Below are positions 7,585-19,017 of a stretch of DNA of 64,000 nt, one piece after another. The notes below the pieces were generated by a model. The model made no database searches and was not told where the DNA came from. It saw only the letters and a program-made list of their open reading frames with translations. The first letter of the stretch is position 1. Every line of letters starts with the position of its first letter. Both the position numbers and the translations under genes were made by a program. Source of the stretch: Nitrospira sp. CG24E (GTDB taxonomy: Bacteria > Nitrospirota > Nitrospiria > Nitrospirales > Nitrospiraceae); contig NEWP02000021.1 of the NCBI GenBank assembly GCA_002869895.2, forward strand, positions 91,491-155,490, read 5' to 3'.

Positions 7585-9405
7585 ATGAGTATCCTGGCAA
7601 ATAAGGACACCTATGTGGTCATCCAGGGCGGTCTCGCAGGGGTCAACGCCGCACGCCGGATGGCTGAATTTTGCTATCTGATAAAACGGTCGCTGAACGT
7701 CCTGGCCTTCGTCTACCCTCCGGACGCAGGCAAGACGAATGAGATTCCCTACGGCAGCGGGTTATTGGCCGTTCCCATCTATAAGTCCATCGCGGAAGCC
7801 ACCCACAACCATTCCCAGATCAATACCAGCCTGGTGTACATCGGGGCCGATCGCGCCATGAAGGGCGGGATGGAAGCGCTGGACGATTCCCATATCAAAG
7901 TCGTCTCGATGATTACCGAAGGTGTGCCTGAGAAAGACGCCAAAATTCTCGGCGCCCATGCGCGCAAGCTCGGGAAGGTCTTCAATGGCCCTTCGTCGAT
8001 CGGGATTGTCTCAGCCGGCTCCTGCCGCTTGGGTGTCATCGGAGGCGCTTTCGACAACCTCGTTCTTTCCAAGCTCTACCGTGAAGGTTCGTTCGGCGTC
8101 ATCACCAAGTCAGGCGGCCTCTCCAACGAGATTATTTGGATCTGCTCGCAGTTTGCCGACGGTATCACCACGGCAATTGGAATCGGCGGAGATGCCTACC
8201 CGGGAACCGACTACGTCAGTTATCTCGACATGTTCGAGAACGATCCGCAAACCAAGGCGGTCGTCATCGTCGGCGAAATGGGCGGCGATCTCGAAGAGCG
8301 GGCGGCCGAGTGGTACGGAGCAAAGAGGCGGCGTGTAAAGTTGATTGCTGTCGTTTCCGGTTTCTGCCAGGAAAGTTTGCCGAAGGGCATGAAGTTCGGC
8401 CATGCAGGAGCCAAGGAAGGTCTGAAGGGCGAGGGATCTGCCCGTTCCAAGTCTGATGCACTCAAGAAGTCCGGCGCGATAGTCCCTGCGACGTTCGGGG
8501 CCTTAGGCCCTGCAATCAAGGAGACGTATCAGGAGCTGTTGAAGTCGGGCCAGGTTAAGGAACTGGTTGAGCCGGCCGTGCTGCCGAAGTTGCCGAAAAG
8601 TATTGAAGAGGCGATGAAGGCGAACGAAGTCATGGTCGCTCCGTTGATCCGCACGACGATCAGCGACGACCGAGGCGATGAGCCCTGTTATGACGGATAT
8701 CCTGCTTCCGAACTCATCAATAAGGGCTACGAGATTCCCCATGTCGTTGGGCTGTTATGGGACAAGCGGCTGATCTCCAAACAAGAAGCTGAAATCATCA
8801 AACGCATCATGATGCTCTCCGCCGACCATGGCCCCTGCGTCAGCGGAGCATTGGGGACGATCATTGCGGCCTGCGCGGGGATCGGCATGTCCCAGTCGGT
8901 TGCAGCAGGGCTCATCATGATCGGCCCCCGCTTCGGGGGCGCCGTGACCGATGCCGGTCGCTATTTCAAGTATGCGGTCGACAACAAGCTGTCTGTCGAT
9001 GACTTCCTTGCCTACATGAAGAAGAATGTCGGGCCGGTGCCGGGGATCGGCCATCGCGTCAAGAGTCTGCGCAATCCGGACAAGCGGGTGAAGGAGTTGG
9101 TCGGGTACGTCAAGAGTCTGAACATCAAGACCCCCTGCCTGGACTTTGCGCTCGAAGTGGAAAAGATCACGTCGGTAAAGAAAGACAACCTGATTCTGAA
9201 TGTGGATGGAACGATGGCCGCAGTCCTCGTCGATATCGGATTCCCGGTCGACAGCTTGAACGGCTTCTTCATCCTCTCACGCACGATCGGGTTGATCGGC
9301 CATTGGGTCGATCAGAAGCGCCAAGACAGCCGTCTGATCCGGCTGTTCGATTATCTGGTCAACTATGCGGCGCCCAAAAGGCGAGAAGTCCCGCCGTTGA
9401 AGTAG
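7585..9405 (+). CDS. aclA: ATP-citrate lyase, alpha subunit
   Basis: A 606-residue subunit combining a succinyl-CoA-ligase-alpha-like half and a citrate-synthase-like half. The ATG at 7585, preceded by AAGGGGAA, is preferred to one 90 bases upstream because homologous sequence begins MSILANKDTYVVIQGG. The phosphohistidine is His273 in FGHAGAKEG. The citrate-synthase half shows His415 (SADHGPCVSG) and His490 (GIGHRVKS), equivalent to the citrate synthase catalytic histidines. Together with AclB this forms the citrate cleavage enzyme. Downstream follows aconitase in the same direction. Confidence 0.94.
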   Translation: MSILANKDTYVVIQGGLAGVNAARRMAEFCYLIKRSLNVLAFVYPPDAGKTNEIPYGSGLLAVPIYKSIAEATHNHSQINTSLVYIGADRAMKGGMEALDDSHIKVVSMITEGVPEKDAKILGAHARKLGKVFNGPSSIGIVSAGSCRLGVIGGAFDNLVLSKLYREGSFGVITKSGGLSNEIIWICSQFADGITTAIGIGGDAYPGTDYVSYLDMFENDPQTKAVVIVGEMGGDLEERAAEWYGAKRRRVKLIAVVSGFCQESLPKGMKFGHAGAKEGLKGEGSARSKSDALKKSGAIVPATFGALGPAIKETYQELLKSGQVKELVEPAVLPKLPKSIEEAMKANEVMVAPLIRTTISDDRGDEPCYDGYPASELINKGYEIPHVVGLLWDKRLISKQEAEIIKRIMMLSADHGPCVSGALGTIIAACAGIGMSQSVAAGLIMIGPRFGGAVTDAGRYFKYAVDNKLSVDDFLAYMKKNVGPVPGIGHRVKSLRNPDKRVKELVGYVKSLNIKTPCLDFALEVEKITSVKKDNLILNVDGTMAAVLVDIGFPVDSLNGFFILSRTIGLIGHWVDQKRQDSRLIRLFDYLVNYAAPKRREVPPLK

Positions 9406-9509
9406 CGTGAAACGTGAAGCGTCGTTCGTGAAGCGCGGGAAGGTCAGCACAATACGCTTATCGAGAGATGAGCGAAGGAATTAATAGATAAAGAATACGG
9501 AGACGCACC
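9406..9509 (+). repeat. Family D element in the aclA-acn gap
   Basis: GTGAAACGTGAAGCGTCGTT followed by CGTGAAGCGCGGG. These are the recurring family D words. The rest of the gap holds no gene; the acn start is preceded by GGAGACGCACC. Confidence 0.5.
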
Positions 9510-11756
9510 ATGTCGATAGATCTTGCCAAGAATTTATATGCAAAGATGCCGGAGGTATTTGCCAAGGCACGAAAGAAGTTCGGTCGTGGTCTCACCTTGT
9601 CGGAAAAGGTGCTGGTGTCACATGCCGACAATTTCGAGACCCAGACCTGGGAGCGAGGCAAGGCGATGTTGGCCCTGCGTCCGGATCGTGTGGCGATGCA
9701 GGATGCAACGGCTCAGATGGCTATATTGCAGTTCATGCAGGCCAACAAGAAGCAAGCAGCCGTCCCGAGCACCATCCATTGCGACCATTTGATTCGCGCC
9801 GAGATGGGTTCCGAGAAGGACCTGCTTCGGGCGGTGGACGAGAACAAGGAGGTCTATAATTTCCTTGCCTCGGCGGCCAAGAAATACGGTATCGGCTTTT
9901 GGAAGCCGGGCGCCGGGATCATTCACCAAGTGGTGTTGGAAAATTACGCATTCCCCGGCAGCTTGATTATCGGAACCGACTCGCATACGCCGAACGGCGG
10001 TGGGCTGGGTGGATTGGCAATCGGTGTCGGCGGCGCCGATGCCGGCGAAGTGATGGCCGGTCTGCCTTGGGAAGTACTCCATCCGAAACTGATCGGCATC
10101 CATTTGACCGGTAAATTGAGCGGCTGGGCGTCGCCGAAGGATGTGATTCTGTACCTCTGCGGTTTACTCACGGTGAAGGGCGGAACCAATAAGATCGTCG
10201 AATACTTCGGCTCCGGCGCGGAAACCATCAGCGCGACCGGCAAGGGGACGATCTGCAATATGGGCGCAGAACTGGGGGCTACGACGTCGGTGTTTCCCTT
10301 CGACCAGAAGATGGTCGCCTATTTGAACATTACGGATCGGGCCGATCTGGCCAATCTGGCGATGGCCAACAAGTCATTGCTGGTGGCGGACCCGGAAGTC
10401 TTTCAGTCGCCGGAGAAATACTACGATCAGATCGTCGAAGTCGACTTGTCGACCCTCGAACCCCATGTCGTCGGACCCCATACGCCGGATCTTGCGCGAC
10501 CCATTTCAAAGATGGCGGCTGAGGCAAAGGAAAAGGGCTATCCGGTCGAACTCAAAGCGGCCCTGATCGGAAGCTGCACCAATTCATCCTATGAAGATAT
10601 CAGCCGTTCAGCCCACATCGCCCAGCAGGGGTTGAAGGCCGGGCTCAAAGCGAAAACCTCGTTCCTGGTGTCGCCCGGATCCGAGCGTATTTATCATACG
10701 ATGAAGCGCGACGGATTCTTGGACACCTTCGAGCAATTGGGCGGCACGGTGTTGTCCAACTCTTGCGGCCCTTGTATCGGTCAGTGGAAACGAGCCGATG
10801 GTGTGAAGGGGAAAGCGGATTCAATCGTCAGTTCCTTTAACCGCAATTTCCCAGGCCGTAACGACGGCATCAATGAGACGCTTTCATTCCTTGCGAGTCC
10901 TGAAGTTGTGACCGCCTATGCCATCTCTGGCGATTTGAATTTTGACCCCGTCCATCAGACGCTCAAGGGAGCGGACGGCAAGGAATTCAAGTTTCAGCCG
11001 CCGCAGGGAGAAGAGCTTCCAGCCAAGGGTTTTGCGAAGGGGGAAGAAGGGTTTGTCGAGCCGGCTGCCAGCGGCGAAGGCTTGACCGTCGAAGTTCCAC
11101 CGACCAGCGAGCGGCTGCAGTTGCTGCAACCCTTCCCACGCTGGGACGGCAAAAATTTCGAGAAACTTCCGCTGCTCATCAAGACCAAGGGCAAGACCAC
11201 CACGGACCATATTTCTCCGGCGGGGCCCTGGCTTAAGTTCCGCGGCCACTTGGACCGGATCAGCGACAATATGTTCCTGGGTGCGAACAATGCCTTTTCG
11301 TCCGAGCCAGGCAAGGGTACGGACGTGTTGACGGGTGAGGCGGGGCTGACCATCGCCCAGATCGCTCGCCGGTATAAGGCAAAGGGTATCGGTTCTATCG
11401 TGGTGGGTGACGAAAACTACGGCGAGGGGAGCAGCCGGGAGCATGCGGCGATGTCGCCGCGTTTCCTCAATGTGCAGGTGGTTATCACGAAAAGCTTTGC
11501 GCGTATTCACGAGACGAATTTGAAGAAACAGGGGATCTTGGCGTTGACCTTTGCTGACCCGAAGGATTACGAGAAGATCGAACAGCAGGATCGCATCAGC
11601 GTGACAGGGCTAATCAGTCTGGCTCCTGGCAAACCGGTGCAAGTGACCATCCATAAGCCGGATGGTACGTCACTCACCATTCAGGCGAATCACAGCATCA
11701 CCGAACAGCAGGTTGCGTGGTTCAAGGCCGGTTCAGCGTTGAATGCGCTGAACTAA
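9510..11756 (+). CDS. acn: Aconitate hydratase
   Basis: A 748-residue aconitase of the mitochondrial-like type, interconverting citrate and isocitrate through cis-aconitate. The three cluster ligands are visible: Cys356 in GSCTNSSYED and Cys419/Cys422 in SCGPCIGQW. The C-terminal swivel domain carries GDENYGEGSSREHAAMSPR, which holds the substrate-binding serine/arginine region. In the rTCA direction it supplies citrate for AclBA from isocitrate. It is 24 bases upstream of icd, so the two are almost certainly co-transcribed. Confidence 0.94.
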   Translation: MSIDLAKNLYAKMPEVFAKARKKFGRGLTLSEKVLVSHADNFETQTWERGKAMLALRPDRVAMQDATAQMAILQFMQANKKQAAVPSTIHCDHLIRAEMGSEKDLLRAVDENKEVYNFLASAAKKYGIGFWKPGAGIIHQVVLENYAFPGSLIIGTDSHTPNGGGLGGLAIGVGGADAGEVMAGLPWEVLHPKLIGIHLTGKLSGWASPKDVILYLCGLLTVKGGTNKIVEYFGSGAETISATGKGTICNMGAELGATTSVFPFDQKMVAYLNITDRADLANLAMANKSLLVADPEVFQSPEKYYDQIVEVDLSTLEPHVVGPHTPDLARPISKMAAEAKEKGYPVELKAALIGSCTNSSYEDISRSAHIAQQGLKAGLKAKTSFLVSPGSERIYHTMKRDGFLDTFEQLGGTVLSNSCGPCIGQWKRADGVKGKADSIVSSFNRNFPGRNDGINETLSFLASPEVVTAYAISGDLNFDPVHQTLKGADGKEFKFQPPQGEELPAKGFAKGEEGFVEPAASGEGLTVEVPPTSERLQLLQPFPRWDGKNFEKLPLLIKTKGKTTTDHISPAGPWLKFRGHLDRISDNMFLGANNAFSSEPGKGTDVLTGEAGLTIAQIARRYKAKGIGSIVVGDENYGEGSSREHAAMSPRFLNVQVVITKSFARIHETNLKKQGILALTFADPKDYEKIEQQDRISVTGLISLAPGKPVQVTIHKPDGTSLTIQANHSITEQQVAWFKAGSALNALN

Positions 11757-14012
<2,256 letters not shown>

Positions 14013-14019
14013 GCTGGCT

Positions 14020-14100
14020 ACGTGGTGAGAGGCGAGGGGCGAGGGGTGATAATCTCGTCCTCTGGCCACTAGCCCCGCGCCTCTGGCCCTCTGGGTTATT
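14020..14100 (+). repeat. Palindromic icd-frdB spacer
   Basis: AGAGGCGAGGGGCGAGGGG on the left faces CCCCGCGCCTCTGGCC on the right, forming an imperfect hairpin that fills the gap. It has the same pattern of locus-specific complementary arms seen at other junctions of the operon. Confidence 0.45.
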
Positions 14101-14103
14101 GAT

Positions 14104-14817
14104 ATGGCACAAGAAGACAAAGAGAACGTCATCGACCAGCCGGAAGTCATTCGGCACAGGATGGTCACGATCGAGATCGCCGGCAAGAAGTACGATGTGC
14201 CGGAGGGGATCACGGTCATCAAGGCCCTGTGGTATTCGGGGCAGGAAGTCGTTCGAGGGGCCGGCTGTCTCGGAGGATTCTGCGGCGCTTGTGCAGCCTA
14301 CTATCGGACCAAGGACGATCCAAAAGTGCGGACCTGCCTAGCCTGCCAAATGGCGGTGCAAGACGGTATGTCGATCACGATGATGCCGCCCTTTCCAGCC
14401 CGGAAGGCGACCTACGATATCCAGACCCTTAAAGAACCGAAGCAAGACCTCTTCAATCTCTATCCTGAAACGCCGCTCTGTCGGAATTGCAATGCCTGCA
14501 CAGAGGCCTGCCCGCAGCAGATCGATGTGCGGGAGGGAGTCTGGAAGGCGGTCTTCGGGGACTTTAAGAGCGTATCTGAGATGTTCATGGATTGCGTGAT
14601 GTGCGGGATGTGCACGCCGGTTTGTATCGCCGACATTGCGCCCAACCTTGTGGCCCTCTATGTGAGCCGGGCGCAGGGGGCCCATTTCATCGAGCCGCCG
14701 CTGGGTCTGGACACGCGCATTAAGGAAATCCAGGACGGCCGTTTCAACGACGAGTGGGCGAAGATTTTCAAGATGACAGAAAAGGAACTGGCCGATCACT
14801 GCGCAACGGTGAAGTAA
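14104..14817 (+). CDS. Fumarate reductase-like iron-sulfur subunit
   Basis: A 237-residue protein with three cluster motifs in order. A plant-type 2Fe-2S set lies in residues 55-81 (Cys55, Cys60, Cys63, then Cys78/Cys81). Two CxxCxxCxxxC sets follow at Cys126/129/132/136 and Cys164/167/170/174. Canonical FrdB/SdhB has 2Fe-2S, 4Fe-4S and a 3Fe-4S cluster; here the third set has four cysteines, so two 4Fe-4S clusters are likely. No membrane anchor gene is present in the operon, suggesting a soluble or peripheral enzyme. It presumably passes electrons to the flavoprotein encoded next, reducing fumarate in the rTCA cycle. The electron donor is not evident. Confidence 0.8.
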   Translation: MAQEDKENVIDQPEVIRHRMVTIEIAGKKYDVPEGITVIKALWYSGQEVVRGAGCLGGFCGACAAYYRTKDDPKVRTCLACQMAVQDGMSITMMPPFPARKATYDIQTLKEPKQDLFNLYPETPLCRNCNACTEACPQQIDVREGVWKAVFGDFKSVSEMFMDCVMCGMCTPVCIADIAPNLVALYVSRAQGAHFIEPPLGLDTRIKEIQDGRFNDEWAKIFKMTEKELADHCATVK

Positions 14818-14820
14818 GAT

Positions 14821-14860
14821 GGGTAAGTGGCAAGTGGTAAGTGGCAAGTGGTATGAGATG
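14821..14860 (+). repeat. Short tandem repeat in the frdB-frdA spacer
   Basis: GTAAGTGGCAAGTG occurs twice in direct succession (GTAAGTGGCAAGTGGTAAGT...). No complementary arm was found, unlike the other junctions of this operon. Confidence 0.5.
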
Positions 14861-14901
14861 GGATTCTCCCTTAACATATCCTCGCCTCTCGCCTGATAAT
14901 C

Positions 14902-16485
14902 ATGGACATCCACGCGCTCCAACAGATTGTTCACAGTACCAGGGATGCTCGCCGGCAGCAGACCATTCCAAAGTTTCCTCCTGCAGAGCAGGATCAACTG
15001 ATCCACAAGTATCATCCTGATTACCGGGCCAGCGCCTATCGTCCCATCCGCTTTGGACCCAATGCCGATGATAAGACGGTCGTCGAGTTAGCAGCATTGC
15101 TGGAAGGGGATAGCCCAATTTCCGGTGATTCGGATTTGACGCCGGACTATACGACCGATGTGCTGGTGGTAGGCGGCGGGGGCGCAGGCTGCGCCGCTGC
15201 GCTCCATGCGCATGGAGCCGGCGCCAAGGTCATTCTGGCGACGAAGCTCCGTCTCGGCGACTCCAACAGTGTGATGGCTCAGGGGGGCATGCAAATTTCT
15301 GTCGCTCCCGGGGACTCTCCTGTCACCCACTTTGTGGATACGCTGAAGGGCGGCCACATGCAGAACGACCATGATCTGCTCAAGGTGATGGTCGAAGAGG
15401 GCCCTTCGATTGCAAAATGGCTGTTGAGCCTGGGCGTCCTGTTCGATCGTGACGGGGACGGCAATCTCCATGTGAAAAAAGGCGGTGGAAGTTCAAAGCC
15501 TCGCCTGCTCACCTGTTCAGACTACACAGGCCTTGAAATCATGCGGGTGCTCAAGGACGAAGTGCTGAATCAGAAAATTCAGTTACTCGAATTTTGCGCT
15601 GCGGTCGAGCTGACAAGCGACGACTCGGGGAACTGCACCGGCGCGATTTTCAAAGACCTCGACAACCATCGTCAGGTCGTCGTCGCGGCCAAGTCCGTCA
15701 TTCTAGCGACCGGCGGGATCGGACGGCTCCATATTCAAGGATTTCCGACCAGCAATCACTACGGCGCGACCGGCGACGGGCTCTGCCTGGCCTATCGAAT
15801 GGGCGCCAAACTCATGCATATCGATACGTTCCAGTATCACCCTTCCGGCGCGGTCTATCCCGAACAGCTCATCGGGGCCTTGGTGACAGAGGGCATTCGA
15901 TCCGAAGGCGGCCACCTGGTCAATGCCAGGGGTGAGCGGTTCGTCAACGAATTGGATACCCGCGATGTCGTGTCCTCCTCCATCATTCGTGAATGTGAAG
16001 AGGGGCGCGGCATCCGTACGATGTCCGGGCGCATCGGCGTCTGGCTCGATACCCCGCTCCTCGATGCCGAGCAGGGGCCCGGCACGGTGGAGAAGCATTT
16101 CCCCGCCATGATGCTGCAATTTGAGCGGTTCGGTATCGATATCAGCAAGGATCCCGTCTTGATCTATCCGACGTTGCACTATCAGAACGGCGGCGTGAAG
16201 ATCGATACCAATTCAGAAACCAATGTGAAGAATCTATTCGTCGCGGGCGAGGCCTCAGGCGGATTGCATGGACGCAACCGATTGATGGGCAATTCGCTCC
16301 TGGATCTTATGGTCTTTGGCAAACGGTCCGGGTTGACCTCCGCTGCCCGCGCTGCAGCGATGCCGCAAGGAAAGTTGACGCTTGGGCATCTGAAACGGTT
16401 TCGCGCCGAAGCCAAGAAGCATGGCAGTGGGAGCGGTGTTGTCTCACCCATGATCCTGCCGGCGTACACACGAAGGGAAGGTTGA
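14902..16485 (+). CDS. Fumarate reductase/succinate dehydrogenase-like flavoprotein
   Basis: A 527-residue FAD-binding protein. The Rossmann motif is VVGGGGAGCAAALHAHGAG near residue 90; the substrate-side HPSGAVYPEQ and the C-terminal GRNRLMGNSLLDLMVFGKR are typical of FrdA/SdhA/NadB relatives. Where SdhA and FrdA carry the histidine that binds FAD covalently (SHTVSAQGG), this protein has SNSVMAQGG, so FAD is probably non-covalent. An unusual ~85-residue extension precedes the FAD domain. Paired with the Fe-S gene upstream it is the likely fumarate-reducing enzyme of the rTCA cycle. L-aspartate oxidase activity is a less likely alternative. Confidence 0.82.
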   Translation: MDIHALQQIVHSTRDARRQQTIPKFPPAEQDQLIHKYHPDYRASAYRPIRFGPNADDKTVVELAALLEGDSPISGDSDLTPDYTTDVLVVGGGGAGCAAALHAHGAGAKVILATKLRLGDSNSVMAQGGMQISVAPGDSPVTHFVDTLKGGHMQNDHDLLKVMVEEGPSIAKWLLSLGVLFDRDGDGNLHVKKGGGSSKPRLLTCSDYTGLEIMRVLKDEVLNQKIQLLEFCAAVELTSDDSGNCTGAIFKDLDNHRQVVVAAKSVILATGGIGRLHIQGFPTSNHYGATGDGLCLAYRMGAKLMHIDTFQYHPSGAVYPEQLIGALVTEGIRSEGGHLVNARGERFVNELDTRDVVSSSIIRECEEGRGIRTMSGRIGVWLDTPLLDAEQGPGTVEKHFPAMMLQFERFGIDISKDPVLIYPTLHYQNGGVKIDTNSETNVKNLFVAGEASGGLHGRNRLMGNSLLDLMVFGKRSGLTSAARAAAMPQGKLTLGHLKRFRAEAKKHGSGSGVVSPMILPAYTRREG

Positions 16486-16562
16486 GGCTGAGGTTAAGGT
16501 TGAGTAGAGGGCGATCATGGTCCTCCTTTCTCAACCTTAGCCTGAACCTTAACCTGAAAGGA
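16484..16562 (+). repeat. Family E palindromic spacer, copy 1
   Basis: AGGTTAAGGTTGAG on the left faces CTCAACCTTAGCCTGAACC on the right in the gap before sucC. The GGTTAAGGTTGAGG word recurs at 22343, where it again faces CTCAACCT. Confidence 0.6.
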
Positions 16563-16567
16563 TTTTG

Positions 16568-17746
16568 ATGAACGTTCATGAATTTCAGGCCAAGCAATTG
16601 TTCGCGCAGTTCGGGGTTCCGGTGCCTCGCGGGAAAGAGATTACCTCGCCTGAGGCAGGAGCATCATGGGCGGCGGAACTCAACACCCCCGTGTTTGTCG
16701 TCAAGGCGCAGATCCACGCAGGCGGTCGAGGTAAAGCCGGCGGCGTCAAGATTACGAAGGACAAGGCGGCTGTCCCAGGCCTGGTCAAGGAACTGCTCGG
16801 CAAGACGCTCATTACTCACCAGACCGGCCCCAAGGGCAGGGAAGTGCGGCGATTGCTGATCGAAGAAGGGGCTGCAATTGTCAAGGAACTGTATGTGAGT
16901 CTCCTTGTCGATCGGGACAGCGGCTGGCCCGTGTTTATTGCAAGCACCGAGGGCGGGATGGAGATCGAGGAAGTCGCCGCCCACAGGCCGGAGAAGATCA
17001 TCCGGGAAGCAGTCGATCCGGCGGTCGGGTTTCAACCGTACAACGGGCGAAACGTCGCCTTCGCGCTCGGGCTTCCCGCCATGGAACCGGCGGTCGTGAA
17101 TCCCTTCATTCAGATGCTGGGAAACCTCTATCGCCTGTTCATGGAGAAGAACGCGGCCATGGTGGAGATCAATCCTCTGGTCATCACCGGAGACAAGAAG
17201 TTGATCGCGCTGGACGGCAAAGTCTCGTTCGACGATAACGCGCTGTTCCGGCACGCCGATGTGCAGCAGATGCGTGATCTCAACGAAGAAGATCCGCTCG
17301 AGATCGAAGCGGGAGAAAGTAATCTGAACTACATCAAGCTCGACGGTAACATTGCCTGCATGGTGAACGGCGCGGGCCTGGCCATGGCGACGATGGACGT
17401 CATCAAGCTGGCTGGCAGCGAGCCCGCGAACTTTCTGGATGTCGGCGGCGGCGCGACGAAAGAAACGGTGGCAGCCGGTTTCCGGATTCTGCTGAAAGAT
17501 CCGAACGTGAAGGGTATCTTCATCAACATCTTCGGCGGCATCGTTCGTTGCGAGCGGATCGCCCATGGCGTCATTGAAGCGGCCAAAGAAGTGAAGATCA
17601 ATGTGCCGTTGGTCGTCCGGTTACAGGGCACGAATGCAGACGAAGGCCGCAAGCTCTTGGCAGAATCAGGTTTGAAGCTGGAAGTGGCCAACGATTTATG
17701 GGAGGCGGCGCAAAAAATTGTGAAGTTGACGGGCAAAGCGGCGTAG
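16568..17746 (+). CDS. sucC: Succinate-CoA ligase, beta subunit
   Basis: A 392-residue ATP-grasp subunit starting MNVHEFQAKQLFAQFGVPVP, with AAAGGA five bases before the ATG at 16568. The N-terminal lysine-rich nucleotide segment (VKAQIHAGGRGKAGGVK) and NPLVITGDKKLIALDGK near residue 205 are standard for SucC. With SucD it interconverts succinyl-CoA and succinate with ATP; in the rTCA direction it activates succinate. It is separated from sucD by a 171-base gap that carries a family A structured element, an unusually large spacer for this gene pair. Confidence 0.95.
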   Translation: MNVHEFQAKQLFAQFGVPVPRGKEITSPEAGASWAAELNTPVFVVKAQIHAGGRGKAGGVKITKDKAAVPGLVKELLGKTLITHQTGPKGREVRRLLIEEGAAIVKELYVSLLVDRDSGWPVFIASTEGGMEIEEVAAHRPEKIIREAVDPAVGFQPYNGRNVAFALGLPAMEPAVVNPFIQMLGNLYRLFMEKNAAMVEINPLVITGDKKLIALDGKVSFDDNALFRHADVQQMRDLNEEDPLEIEAGESNLNYIKLDGNIACMVNGAGLAMATMDVIKLAGSEPANFLDVGGGATKETVAAGFRILLKDPNVKGIFINIFGGIVRCERIAHGVIEAAKEVKINVPLVVRLQGTNADEGRKLLAESGLKLEVANDLWEAAQKIVKLTGKAA

Positions 17747-17749
17747 CGC

Positions 17750-17853
17750 GCGCAAGAGGCACAGGGCTATGCCCCTGTGCTCGCAGAACGCGCACGATAA
17801 GACCGTGCTCGTTCGATGCGCGCAGTGGGGGCACAACCCTGTGCCTCTTGCGC
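17750..17853 (+). repeat. Family A structured element, copy 1 (sucC-sucD)
   Basis: Left arm 17750-17775 begins GCGCAAGAGGCACAGGG; right arm 17828-17853 is its near-perfect complement, so about 26 bases pair with few mismatches. Between them is the family core 17780-17826: CTCGCAG, an inner hairpin GAACGCGCACG / CGTGCTCGTTC with one C-T mismatch, then ATGCGCGCAGT. The same core, with different outer arms, occurs at 41983-42029 on this strand and three times on the other strand at 30.7-31.2 kb. It starts three bases after the sucC stop. Confidence 0.85.
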
Positions 17854-17917
17854 AAGCAGATTTAGATACTAAGCCTTCCCCGTCATGGTGGGGGAGGGGG
17901 GAAGAAGAGAGGAAATC

Positions 17918-18790
17918 GTGAGCATTCTTGTGAATAAGAATACGCGGGTGGTGGTGCAGGGGATTACTGGTAAGGAAGGCTCGTTCCATGCGATTCAGTG
18001 TAAGGCCTATGGGACGCAGGTTGTCGCGGGCGTAACGCCTGGTAAGGCGGGGCAGGAAGTCGAAGGGATTCCGGTTTTCAATACGGTGCGCGATGCGGTG
18101 AAGAAGACCCAGTGCGACACGTCGCTGATTTTTGTGCCTCCGCCGTTTTGCGCCGATGCGATCCTGGAAGCAGCCGATGCCGGTGTGAAGTTGATTATCT
18201 GCATTACCGAAGGCATCCCGGTGAACGACATGGTCAAGGTCAAACGCGCGCTCCGCGGCAAGGATGTGCGATTGATCGGACCCAATTGTCCAGGTGTGAT
18301 CACGGTCGATGAAGCGAAGATCGGCATCATGCCGGGCTTTATTCATAAGAAGGGCGTCGTGGGTGTCGTGTCGCGCAGCGGGACCCTCACGTATGAAGCC
18401 GTTCATCAACTTTCGACGCTCGGGTTAGGTGAAACGACCTGCGTTGGCATCGGCGGCGATCCGGTCAATGGCACAGGCTTCGTCGATGTATTGGCACTGT
18501 TCGAAAAAGATCCCGAGACCCAGGCGATCGTGATGATCGGCGAGATCGGCGGCGATGCGGAAGAGAAAGCCGCTGAGTTCATCAAGAAGAATGTCACAAA
18601 ACCGGTCGTCAGCTTCATCGCCGGAATCACGGCTCCTCCTGGCCGCCGCATGGGCCATGCCGGCGCCATCATCTCCGGTGGCAAGGGAACTGCCGCTGAA
18701 AAGATGAAGACGCTCGAAGCAGCCGGCGTGCGCGTGGTGAAAAATCCGGCCGAGATCGGCAACGAAGTGAAAAAATCGTTGGGCCGTTAA
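17918..18790 (+). CDS. sucD: Succinate-CoA ligase, alpha subunit
   Basis: A 290-residue subunit. The GTG at 17918, with AGAGAGGAAATC before it, gives the family start [17 protein letters not shown]. The CoA-binding Rossmann fold leads to [11 protein letters not shown]; the phosphohistidine is His247 in [14 protein letters not shown]. It completes the ligase with SucC and is the last gene of the rTCA operon seen here. 2-oxoglutarate and pyruvate synthases, malate dehydrogenase and fumarase are not in this window. The 227-base gap to the next gene holds no clear feature beyond a weak GC-rich hairpin. Confidence 0.95.
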   Translation: MSILVNKNTRVVVQGITGKEGSFHAIQCKAYGTQVVAGVTPGKAGQEVEGIPVFNTVRDAVKKTQCDTSLIFVPPPFCADAILEAADAGVKLIICITEGIPVNDMVKVKRALRGKDVRLIGPNCPGVITVDEAKIGIMPGFIHKKGVVGVVSRSGTLTYEAVHQLSTLGLGETTCVGIGGDPVNGTGFVDVLALFEKDPETQAIVMIGEIGGDAEEKAAEFIKKNVTKPVVSFIAGITAPPGRRMGHAGAIISGGKGTAAEKMKTLEAAGVRVVKNPAEIGNEVKKSLGR

Positions 18791-19017
18791 CCGGTACAGG
18801 AAGCTTTTTCGGCGGGGTGCTGGAACCAGGCCGGTGCCCCGTCGACCGATAGCCATCTATTCCCTTTCTCTTGGATTGGAATCGTGGTAATTTAAATCCT
18901 CCAGCAAGGTAGTGATATTCACCTGTTTCTCAGTCCCTCACTCCGTCACTCCGTCCCAGGTAATATTTCAATAGTTGTTCTCTCGAATACTGATCGAGTT
19001 AGAACCAAGGAGTTTGT

